From assembly GCA_016783285.1 (NCBI GenBank), contig JADHWW010000131.1, forward strand, positions 1 through 21,185: a stretch of DNA of 21,185 nt, read 5' to 3'. Below are positions 6,801 through 13,019 of this stretch, one piece after another. A model generated the notes under the pieces. That model had not been told where the DNA came from. It saw nothing but the letters and a program-made list of their open reading frames with translations, and searched no databases. Source of the stretch: Anaerolineae bacterium (GTDB lineage Bacteria > Chloroflexota > Anaerolineae > B4-G1). The translations under genes and the position numbers were made by a program. Position 1 is the stretch's first letter; every line of letters starts with the position of its first letter.

Positions 6801-7982
6801 ACTCAGCGCCTCAAAGAAGTCGAGTGCCTCGCTTGTCGGGAGCGTGAGCCTCGCCCCATGTTCATCACGCAGCATGTCGAATGCCAATCGTGCCAAGCAA
6901 CGTCGTAAGTCCCGGTGGAGAAGCTCCCACTCCCCCGACGGCAACCTGGACTGCCCCATCGCCTTACCGATCAGTTTGTCCACCGCTCCGGCCAACAGAT
7001 CCGCCTTCGTGCAGTAGCGATATATCCTGCCCTTGCCCCAGAGCGAACAGATGAGACTCAGCAATTGAGGCACCCGAGCCAACTCGACCAGTCTGGACTC
7101 TCCTTGAATGTAGTCGAACAGTTCAGCGGCTGAGAACTGATCGCTCGGCGACCGATCTGTCTGCCATTCCTCCCATTTGCGCACAAAACGCGCCACACCC
7201 CCGTCGTCGAGCGGCAGCAAGTCCAGCGTGCCATCCGGTTCCTGGTTGGCATCCACCCGCCCTGCCGGCCGCGACGTCAACACGAAACGGGGCAACGACT
7301 GGATTTGGCGCAGCAAGCGTTCACGCCTGGCGGCAGGCACTTCATCCAGGCCATCCAGCAGGAAGACCAACTTGCCCTCGCGGTGCCAAAGACGCAATAG
7401 GCGGCCCAGCGCCTCAAGTTCCTTGCCCTGGTACAACATGCTGAAGCGATTTTCAAGAGCAAAGGTCAGTAAGTCTCGCCCATCGCTCTCCGTCGCATAG
7501 GTGTATAACGAAAGGAACACGGGAAAACTATTCTCCACCTTGCCAGCAGCCATCTGGCGGGTGACAAACTTCAAGAACGTCGTCTTGCCGATGCCTGGAG
7601 CACCGAACATCACCATTCGCTTCAAACGGCGCACAGCCTCCATGGCGGGTTCTGCACCACCGACCGGCATGTCCGGCGCCGCCTGGCCCCTGGAGCCGCC
7701 CCGGTCTCCCACCACCCACGAAGCCGGAGCCACGTATGGCATCACGTAGAGTCGCTCCATAGGCAGGCTGCCCAGCGGGGTCGAGATATTGGCCAGGTGG
7801 GGAGATTTGTTGAGGATCAGGTCGAAATAGGTGACCTCGAGCTGAGTCGCGTTGAACTCCACCTCCTCGCCACCGCCCAGCGTGACGCGGTAGTAGATGT
7901 CACCGCTGCCAGTATGCACCGGACCGGAGACGGGGCCATAGAAGCGGCTTTCGTATCCCTTGTCATCTCCTGGGTCAACCAT
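3858..7982 (-). CDS. NACHT STAND NTPase with long HEAT-repeat array
   Basis: A 1374-residue protein. The ATG at 7982 follows GGAGGGG by a few bases; in-frame ATGs at 7994 and 8024 lack a better site. An N-terminal segment of about 115 residues starts with FYGPVSGPVHTGSGDIYY, almost the same module as in the DUF4062 protein. The NACHT ATPase follows: Walker A FGAPGIGKTTFL (about 126-137), Walker B LVFLLDGLDEVP (205-216) with the D-G-L-D-E typical of NACHT, and sensor VLTSRPAG. FWHLVFQEYLAAEAL near 425-440 is the motif closing the STAND helical region. From about 560 to 1290 run many HEAT/PBS-lyase-like repeats (VRWAASEALG, AAAESLGQIG and so on), usually the ligand-sensing part. The architecture resembles NLR-like antiphage sensors. 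The effector is not fused, so it probably acts through the neighbouring proteases, DUF4062 or membrane protein. Confidence 0.9.
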   Translation of the reverse strand: MVDPGDDKGYESRFYGPVSGPVHTGSGDIYYRVTLGGGEEVEFNATQLEVTYFDLILNKSPHLANISTPLGSLPMERLYVMPYVAPASWVVGDRGGSRGQAAPDMPVGGAEPAMEAVRRLKRMVMFGAPGIGKTTFLKFVTRQMAAGKVENSFPVFLSLYTYATESDGRDLLTFALENRFSMLYQGKELEALGRLLRLWHREGKLVFLLDGLDEVPAARRERLLRQIQSLPRFVLTSRPAGRVDANQEPDGTLDLLPLDDGGVARFVRKWEEWQTDRSPSDQFSAAELFDYIQGESRLVELARVPQLLSLICSLWGKGRIYRYCTKADLLAGAVDKLIGKAMGQSRLPSGEWELLHRDLRRCLARLAFDMLRDEHGARLTLPTSEALDFFEALSNREVAGHLMRLARRSGLLVPTTGRADELTFWHLVFQEYLAAEALIQQEDFGGVIDAVKHRSEFEECLRMASALLSHSQFSNLWPRLPILVERLLAERDTDIFRLNWRLAALCLAEVDDPRRRLGPVVDRLEAGLLECASEWWARDRFAEAMGRLRTDGMRARLVEALQHEDDYVRWAASEALGHMADPRTVDALLARLDVEDWHAVRDSLIKALGQIGDRRAVPVLLRLIDGLTLHAFFQVQAVGEALGRIGDVEALESLLSRLETEDEGNYWLVAEVILSAMPHLPDEAAAALQRMLAERGLTVQFTPADRFAAPGPTLEELRQVLASEDAEARQKAVVALGQMGGEWAFWNLLDALLDEDDDVWQAAGEALREMTDEAAALVHAVGTLAHYLVQEEDLEGRNIAAATLMRLWMLRSERDEIVRRREAIIGMIREMSAEGTLVALLENENEIVRGAAAWLLGLLGGAAHLGGLVRLLDDEASELPRWSAAWALGYLEKDGGRAAPALVERARQDEVLEVVEAAIKSLGMLKAPEAVPLLVEALHYADAVLRRTAAESLGQIGKPDAVGPLVAALDDDTADVRLAVIRTLGTIGNAGATSPLMDQLKKEEAEIRAAAASALGQIGSTEAISALVEMLRLDDEPQVRIAAAGALGRVGKGNAGAEGMLIESLTGSGPDLRRAAAESLGEIGSRAAIPQLVHMLENDSDDSCRREAGTALAKVADLAAILGLVDRLGDGHGLDRLDPICIVLLDRERRGWRREILKRLADKEVYVRIGRHRDMIELRGGWGMVRRGVGAPGDQIEDPDVDPVEHFIDDLLTDPYPNSRWEAADALEELKSERAVGPLIASLLDPDPWVFLRAAEALDGLYSEEGLTDLVEAQCAQGLEVLREQGLLPDLIERLLGEDEIASMVDETAGWVLGRVQVLCDLIAAYAQGYSGARSPLWTISDRHNLRVMPDGSVILPTGQRVVCEDAVSRLTQW
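7906..7922. repeat. Copy 2 of the shared GPVHTGSG-encoding sequence
   Basis: Identical over 17 bases to 3134-3150. It encodes the core of the glycine-rich module near residues 20-27 of the NACHT protein. Confidence 0.8.
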
Positions 7983-8104
7983 AGCCCCTCCCATTTCCTT
8001 ACCCAACGTAAGACAAGATGGCATCTTGTCCTACAAATTCTCGCGGACAGCGCAGATGTTGTAGGACAATTCTATAGCCCCCTCCCATTTTCTTACCCAA
8101 CGTA
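7981..8104. repeat. Duplicated ribosome-binding region flanking REP-like units
   Basis: A 30-base sequence at 7981-8010 recurs at 8074-8104 with one inserted base and one substitution. On the minus strand both copies carry the GGGAGGGG ribosome-binding site of the NACHT gene; in the upstream copy CTATGG is changed to CTATAG, so the ATG is lost. Between them lie a GTAG-footed hairpin on the minus strand (8012-8034, GACAAGATG with CATCTTGTC) and a second partial unit starting GTAG at 8061. This looks like an insertion with duplication of its target, or recombination between repeats. Confidence 0.65.
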
Positions 8105-8109
8105 CAAGA

Positions 8110-8147
8110 GGCGAGCGAGTTTGCCACGCTCAGCCATCTTGCTCGCC
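8110..8147 (-). terminator. Hairpin at the 3' end of the macro-STAND-CHAT gene
   Basis: GGCGAGC (8110-8116) pairs with GCTCGCC (8141-8147), straddling the stop codon at 8130. On the minus strand it is followed by TCTTGT, only weakly T-rich. It may attenuate transcription into the NACHT gene or protect an mRNA 3' end; it is not a convincing full terminator. Confidence 0.3.
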
Positions 8148-11063
8148 CAACGCAGGAAACAGATCATCTGGCCCGGTGTGCGGGTCACCGTACAGAATAA
8201 AGGACACCCAGTTGATATCATCCCCCCGCTGCTTACAGGCCCACTTCGCGCGTCGGAGACACTCCCCTAGACACAGATCAGGTTCCCCGCTCAGAAACAC
8301 GCTGTAGAATTCTTCGACGAACCAGCGAGCCGCCGAGGACTCGACTGCCCATAAGGTTCCGACGTAGGCTTCGACACCTGCCTGTAGAAAAGCGCTGGGC
8401 AGGTCAAAGGTCTGATCTTCGTATTTGATGCGTCCTGGCTCTTCACCAACCGCGCTCTCGCACGACGAACTGAACACGAGCGCCGGCGGCGCCATCTGCA
8501 AACCGTTCGTCAACATGTCCGTGGTGATGTTCTTGCCGTCCTTGAGTTGCCAGGCGCTTTGGTACCCATCGAACCGGCTGTGACCGGAATAGTGAATCAA
8601 TCCATACTCGCCGCTTCCCAGGGCATTGAGCAACGGTATTCGCTGGCACCGCTCGGAGCCGATTAGAATGTCTTCGTCATCCACCGTGAAGCGCCCGTCA
8701 TTCCGCAGGAGGTCGGCCAAACGCTGCACTTCAGCACGGGCTTCATCCAGATCGTCGGTCGGGTCGCCGATCAGCAGCGCCTTGATTTTGCCATCCCCAC
8801 GCACAGGCGGGTTGATGTTGCTCGGCTGCTGCGGACTGACAATGCTGCGTCCGACCAGGAAGGGAATCTCACCCGTGTAGGCCGTCTCCAGCATGAGCTC
8901 CCATGGAATATCCTTCAATACATCCTGAACCACCAACAAGATGGTGGAACCCTGAGGGGGATTCTGGAGATAACTCTTGATCGTACCGGTCGCAAACTGG
9001 GTCAAGATATAGTTCCCCACCTGCTCTAAATCCTTGAACCTGTCAGAAGCAGGATACCGGGCCGGGCGCAGCCGGTGGCTGATGTAGTCGCCGAAGCTAT
9101 CCATGAACTCAGTCTTGACCTCCGCCAGAAGCCGCTTCTGGGCCGTGACGATTCTGGCGCCACGGCCGCGGAACAAGGTGCTGATCACCTGTGGCTCCGG
9201 GCTAAGCAGGCTGATCACCACATCCCTGGGCTGGTCATCCTCATCCCTGGAACGACCGACCCCGAAGTATTCTGCCACCCAGGTCTTGAAGGACTCCGCC
9301 ATAAACTGTGCCGTGGCCGGGCTGTCAGTATCGACGAGATAACCCCGGGCCCCAAGCCGGCGTAGCCTCTCATCGTGCAGAAACAGACGGGGGTCTTCCT
9401 CTCTTTGCAGCTCTTGCAGACGCGCAATGGCGTCGCGGTCGCCTCTTCGAAGACCGGGTAACAGCAACTGTCTTTCCTCTTCGATGACAACGGCTTCGGC
9501 CAGACTCCGCAACTCGCCCCGGTCTTCTGCACCAAGTGACGGTCCCACGAGCAGATCAAAGAAGGCTCGGCGAGGTCCAGCGATGGTATTACGAGCGGCG
9601 TGGAAATAGGGAGCCAGCGTGCCCTGGTTGTACTCCGCAGGATGAGTTGGATTGATGAGCGCATCCCGTTTTAGCGCTTCGACGAGGGCGTGACAGACCA
9701 GGCTGATCAGATAGGGGTGTCGCCCGGCCTCTTCCTCGATGAAATCGTGCTCGGGATCGGTGGCGGTGCGGTCAAGATAGCGCTGGTAGAGCGCGTCAAC
9801 CCAGGCCCGACGCTCTGGCTCCTCAACACATTTCAGCCCTATCTCCTCGAGCTCGGACTTGAAACCGTCGCCAAGCCGATCCCGCAGTGCTTGATACTGG
9901 TCGCCATCCGTCGCTGTGAAGATGAACCGCACGCGCCCTTCCAACCTGTCGAGATCGCACCAGAAATCTTCGGCGCCCATCTTCAACAGCCGGGGCAGGT
10001 GATCGATCAGGAATACCACCTCAGGATAGTGGTCTGAGTGATCCTTCAGGAACTTCAGAAACCGGTGGCGGTCCATGCTCGTGTCGGCGTAGGCGCGTCT
10101 GATTTTCCTGAGAACCTGGGCATCATCTTCGCTCTCGCGCAGCCCGAGCAAGAGCTTACGGTAGATAAATGACGCTGGCGTATTCTTGTGAACACGGCCA
10201 AAGGTCACCTGGAACACACACCGCCCCTCGCTCAACGGACTACCAGGCTGTTTCGCCTGGTTATGGAGATGATCCAGCAGTGCCGACTTGCCGATCCGCG
10301 ACCCTCCCAGGATCACTGCATGTCGCTTGCCGGCTTGCGCACCGGTGATGATCGCCTCAAGCCGCTGTATCACCCCGTCACGCCCGTAGAAGTCTCGGCT
10401 CTGGCGCATACCCAACACTGGGTTGTAGGGAACGCCCAGCACCAGGTTGGCCCCTCTGATGAAGCGCTGATTGCGGGCGACATACCGCGAGTGCCCAGCA
10501 GGAGCATGGTCTCCGCGCCCAGCACCTTGAGGTAGATAGAGAACCACATAGACCGCCTTGATGGGACGCTCTTGCGCCAGATAGACCTTGATCGCGCTGC
10601 ACATCTGATGTGCGCACGTCTCCATGGCCAACCCGCAAGCGCCTGTGGCGAAGGCTGGAAACAGGATGCCACTCAGTCCCAACTCCTCCGCCCTCGCAAG
10701 GCAATTGGCTGTCGTCTTATACACAACCTGGTCAAGCGGCAGATCGTAGGTATCATAGTCCACAACAGTCCCGTGAAGAACGTACTTCACGTTGAGGCCA
10801 TGCTCCGGCAGCCGGTAGGCTCTCGTGACCACGGCTGTCCCCGCCTTCACTGGACATTGAGCCTGTGCTGCACGCATATAGTAGGGTCCGGCCGCGTTGG
10901 CCAGAAGACGGGCTACGCCACTGGACATGGTCAAGTGATTGTCATCCGTGCTGACCACGGCGTCCACGTCCACACCTGGGGCCATAATGTCGCCCTGGAT
11001 GATCCCGACCGTCGTGCTCCCGAATTGAAACCTGTCCTTTCGCAGACTGCTGGCATCAGACAT
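8130..11063 (-). CDS. Macro domain-STAND ATPase-CHAT protease fusion
   Basis: A 977-residue protein. The ATG at 11063 is chosen because GGAGG lies seven bases upstream. Three modules are visible. Residues 18-178 are a macro (ADP-ribose-binding-like) domain: VGIIQGDI, VDVDAVVS, SGVARLLANAAG, KAGTAVVTRAYRLP, YVLHGTVVD, GILFPAFATGACGL. The usual N-A-A-N is replaced by STDDN. Residues about 225-480 are an AAA/STAND ATPase: ILGGSRIGKSALL (Walker A, 251-263), VVFLIDHLP (Walker B), RFIFTATDG. Residues about 690-965 are a CHAT (caspase-like, clan CD) peptidase with catalytic His828 in IHYSGHS and Cys868 in FSSSCESA, then VGTLWAV and FILYGDP. So it couples a likely nucleotide-ligand reader through an ATP switch to a protease. 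It lies between a metacaspase gene and a NACHT gene on one strand. The substrate may be a neighbouring protein; none is known. Confidence 0.88.
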   Translation of the reverse strand: MSDASSLRKDRFQFGSTTVGIIQGDIMAPGVDVDAVVSTDDNHLTMSSGVARLLANAAGPYYMRAAQAQCPVKAGTAVVTRAYRLPEHGLNVKYVLHGTVVDYDTYDLPLDQVVYKTTANCLARAEELGLSGILFPAFATGACGLAMETCAHQMCSAIKVYLAQERPIKAVYVVLYLPQGAGRGDHAPAGHSRYVARNQRFIRGANLVLGVPYNPVLGMRQSRDFYGRDGVIQRLEAIITGAQAGKRHAVILGGSRIGKSALLDHLHNQAKQPGSPLSEGRCVFQVTFGRVHKNTPASFIYRKLLLGLRESEDDAQVLRKIRRAYADTSMDRHRFLKFLKDHSDHYPEVVFLIDHLPRLLKMGAEDFWCDLDRLEGRVRFIFTATDGDQYQALRDRLGDGFKSELEEIGLKCVEEPERRAWVDALYQRYLDRTATDPEHDFIEEEAGRHPYLISLVCHALVEALKRDALINPTHPAEYNQGTLAPYFHAARNTIAGPRRAFFDLLVGPSLGAEDRGELRSLAEAVVIEEERQLLLPGLRRGDRDAIARLQELQREEDPRLFLHDERLRRLGARGYLVDTDSPATAQFMAESFKTWVAEYFGVGRSRDEDDQPRDVVISLLSPEPQVISTLFRGRGARIVTAQKRLLAEVKTEFMDSFGDYISHRLRPARYPASDRFKDLEQVGNYILTQFATGTIKSYLQNPPQGSTILLVVQDVLKDIPWELMLETAYTGEIPFLVGRSIVSPQQPSNINPPVRGDGKIKALLIGDPTDDLDEARAEVQRLADLLRNDGRFTVDDEDILIGSERCQRIPLLNALGSGEYGLIHYSGHSRFDGYQSAWQLKDGKNITTDMLTNGLQMAPPALVFSSSCESAVGEEPGRIKYEDQTFDLPSAFLQAGVEAYVGTLWAVESSAARWFVEEFYSVFLSGEPDLCLGECLRRAKWACKQRGDDINWVSFILYGDPHTGPDDLFPALGEQDG

Positions 11064-11119
11064 AATCATCCCTCCAATAGCAGGTGCAGGCAACAAGCAG
11101 TCGCTGCGTCCACCGCCCG

Positions 11120-11157
11120 CCGCTTAGAACCTAAAGGTCTGGAGTAGGTTTTAGCGG
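11120..11157. repeat. Imperfect palindrome between metacaspase and macro-CHAT genes
   Basis: CCGCTTAGAACCT (11120-11132) pairs with AGGTTTTAGCGG (11146-11157), with a 13-base loop holding a small inner palindrome, ACCTAAAGGT. It occupies the 118-base gap between two co-directional genes. No T tract follows, so an interspersed repeat or RNA-processing hairpin is more likely than a terminator. Confidence 0.45.
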
Positions 11158-11181
11158 ACGATTCTGCCCGCTGCTTACCCC

Positions 11182-12102
11182 CTAGGTGAGCGGCGCGAAA
11201 ACCTTCAGCCTGCGCATCTCGGATGGACACTCGAGTTGTGGCTTCTGCGCATAGTTCCGAAGGTTGGTGCCCGCACGCTTGATGAGTTCGGCATACGTCA
11301 GATTTCCATTGGCGTCTTTGATAGCCTGGCCCAATGCCCAGGTGAAGGCGCCCCGGTAGTCACCCTCAATATAGGCATCCGCCGCCGTCTGGCGATCTTC
11401 GCAGGCGGCCAACAAAACGTGCCGCTCGCTGTGAACGACATCATACCTGTTCTCCCGGAAGCGGCTCAGAAGAAGCGCGATATACTCCTTGATCTTCTCC
11501 GCCCATTGGTCCGGCGGAACGCCTTGCAGCATCTCTGTCAACTGCTGGGCAATATACTCATCGACCTTGGCGTCCCGGTTGGCCCGCAAGTCTGCGATAC
11601 GATCCGTGACCTCCGGCGGCGGGGTCAGATAGCGGGGTTCGAACTCAACGCCGCTGTCGAGGAGAATCCTCTGAATCGATCCGCTGTGGCAGCAATCGGC
11701 GATGAAGGTAAAATTGACTTCCTCGGGGATGGTGTCGAAGATCTCCTTCAGGTCATCATCCCGAAACGGGTTGCCCCAGTCGTGGTCGTAGGGCACGATG
11801 ACCTCATCGAGGCACTCCCACTCGTCCCCGCTTTGGTCATCAACCTGGGTCCCGTGGCTGGAGAAGTGAAAGACGCGGACGTCGCCGCCGCCGTCGTACT
11901 CGCTCAGGAGCCAGGCCAGGCCGTCGCGGATGCCCTGGACGCTGGCATCGCCATCGTGCATGACCTTGATGTCCTCGTCCTGGAACCCGAAGTAGGTTGT
12001 CAGGAACCCCTGCATCGCAATCGTATCGTTGACACAGCCACGCAGCCGCCACTTGGGCCGCGTGAAGTTGTTGATCCCCACAAGCAACGCTTTCTTGGAC
12101 AC
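11182..12102 (-). CDS. Metacaspase-like caspase-family (C14) protease
   Basis: A 306-residue protein. The GTG at 12102 has AAGGAGGT nearby upstream, and MSKKALLVGINNF is the usual start of the fold. The p20-like domain is complete: LRGCVNDTIAMQGFL, catalytic His83 in FHFSSHGTQ, and catalytic Cys138 in FIADCCHSGS. WECLDEVIVPYD with an acidic run resembles the Ca-binding region of metacaspases, which cleave after Arg or Lys. The later HVLLAACEDRQTAAD and YRGAFTWALGQAI blocks are also typical. No prodomain, membrane helix or signal peptide is present, so it should be a cytosolic protease that is held inactive or activated by partners. It is the first gene after two sigma-A promoters and precedes the macro-STAND-CHAT gene. 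It is probably an effector of the system (inference). Confidence 0.9.
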   Translation of the reverse strand: MSKKALLVGINNFTRPKWRLRGCVNDTIAMQGFLTTYFGFQDEDIKVMHDGDASVQGIRDGLAWLLSEYDGGGDVRVFHFSSHGTQVDDQSGDEWECLDEVIVPYDHDWGNPFRDDDLKEIFDTIPEEVNFTFIADCCHSGSIQRILLDSGVEFEPRYLTPPPEVTDRIADLRANRDAKVDEYIAQQLTEMLQGVPPDQWAEKIKEYIALLLSRFRENRYDVVHSERHVLLAACEDRQTAADAYIEGDYRGAFTWALGQAIKDANGNLTYAELIKRAGTNLRNYAQKPQLECPSEMRRLKVFAPLT

Positions 12103-12131
12103 GGTTAGACCTCCTTATCCTCGCTGATATT

Positions 12132-12148
12132 CAAGAGAGATACTCTTG
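12132..12148 (-). other. Small hairpin in the metacaspase mRNA leader
   Basis: CAAGAG and CTCTTG form a 6-bp stem with a 5-base loop in the 5' leader, about 20 bases upstream of the ribosome-binding site. It could modulate translation; that is inference. Confidence 0.3.
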
Positions 12149-12265
12149 CACTACGCCCCAGGCGGGGGTCAAAGACAGAACAGTTTTCCCAATCAGTTGT
12201 CAGTCAATCTCGCATAAGTGCACCTCCCTACAATGATGATCAGTGTCTGCACATCTCTCACCCAT

Positions 12266-12294
12266 AGTATATCCCGTTTGGCAGATAATTTCAA
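12266..12294 (-). promoter_or_regulatory. Sigma-A promoter of the conflict operon (proximal)
   Basis: TTGAAA (12294-12289), a 17-base spacer and TATACT (12271-12266) on the minus strand. Transcription should start near 12259, giving a leader of about 155 nt before the metacaspase GTG. It is the best candidate promoter for the six-gene minus-strand cluster. Confidence 0.75.
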
Positions 12295-12315
12295 CTCGAT
12301 TGACAGGCTCTGCCT

Positions 12316-12451
12316 GAAACGAACAGCCCGCCCCCAGCCTAACAGTGGGCGGGCCTTGTGCTACGATGTCCGCTGCCTTGACGGGGCCCGCCGCCGTGAC
12401 CGTTTCCTGGCTCTGGAGCAGCCGCGAGGCATTTCTGTTTGCCCGTTGCAT
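12316..12451 (-). ncRNA. Candidate small RNA or attenuated leader
   Basis: From the distal promoter a transcript of about 135 nt would end at a GC-only 8-bp hairpin (12347-12354 with 12326-12333, 13-base loop) followed by TGTTCGTTTC. The unit has its own promoter and terminator and no convincing reading frame. It may be a separate small RNA or an attenuated leader of the metacaspase operon. The T tract is interrupted, so termination may be partial. Confidence 0.35.
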
Positions 12452-12455
12452 CTTC

Positions 12456-12484
12456 AGTATAGCGCAACCTGGCACAGAAGTCAA
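12456..12484 (-). promoter_or_regulatory. Sigma-A promoter, minus strand (distal)
   Basis: TTGACT (12484-12479), a 17-base spacer and TATACT (12461-12456). It reads towards the candidate small RNA and the metacaspase gene, and lies back to back with the plus-strand promoter at 12493. Confidence 0.75.
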
Positions 12485-12492
12485 TGCGCGAT

Positions 12493-12521
12493 TTGCCTAA
12501 AGCAGACATTGTGTGTAAAAT
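12493..12521 (+). promoter_or_regulatory. Sigma-A promoter of the membrane protein-queA unit
   Basis: TTGCCT, a 17-base spacer and TAAAAT on the plus strand, about 118 bases before the chosen ATG of the small membrane protein. Its -35 box begins 9 bases beyond the -35 box of the divergent minus-strand promoter, so both could share one regulator. Confidence 0.6.
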
Positions 12522-12638
12522 CGTAATCGGGAAGTACCATCGCGAGCCCAGATGTCAATTTGGGTAACAGTTCTGCTGAGCACCATCACACATCTGCTAA
12601 ATCGCTCATCAATGAGACTGGAAAGGGGTATCCAAAAA

Positions 12639-13019
12639 ATGGCTCTAAACTACGTAACCCTCGCAGTTTTCACAATCGCGCACCTGGCAGGTCTCGTCGT
12701 GGCGATCATCCTGCTGCTCAAGGTCAAAGGCACCCCGGCCATCCTGGCAACAGTCGCCTTCGGACTGTTGTTTATCCAGGACATCGGAGCGATTATGCGC
12801 TCTGCCTTTCTCGATAGACTCATCATCCGACAAATGGTCGCCGGAAGAGTGACTTGGGCGATGGGCGGTCTCGGCTGCTGCTGCGGCGCCCTCAACCTGA
12901 TCGCCATCGTCTGCCTCATCGTCGCCGTATGGCAGGCCGTATCTGCCACCGCCGCTGAGGAAACGGTGAAAGAAGAAATCGCCGGGCCCGTGAAGGAGGG
13001 CGTAGAAAGTATAGAGTGA
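12639..13019 (+). CDS. Small membrane protein of unknown function
   Basis: A 126-residue protein. The ATG at 12639 is preferred because GAAAGGGG lies about ten bases upstream and the protein then starts directly at the first membrane helix. ATGs at 12552 and 12612 would add a poorly supported tail. Helices are predicted at about 4-27, 33-50 and 74-98, followed by a charged, Glu/Lys-rich cytosolic tail. GGLGCCCGALN holds three adjacent Cys residues in the third helix. I do not recognise the family. Its stop TGA overlaps the GTG start of queA by four bases, so the two are translated together from one message. Confidence 0.65.
   Translation: MALNYVTLAVFTIAHLAGLVVAIILLLKVKGTPAILATVAFGLLFIQDIGAIMRSAFLDRLIIRQMVAGRVTWAMGGLGCCCGALNLIAIVCLIVAVWQAVSATAAEETVKEEIAGPVKEGVESIE

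Noticed and set aside
12200..12484. Minus-strand open frame of 94 codons upstream of the metacaspase gene
   Set aside because: It covers two sigma-A promoters and a GC hairpin, has no ribosome-binding site and no recognisable protein blocks.
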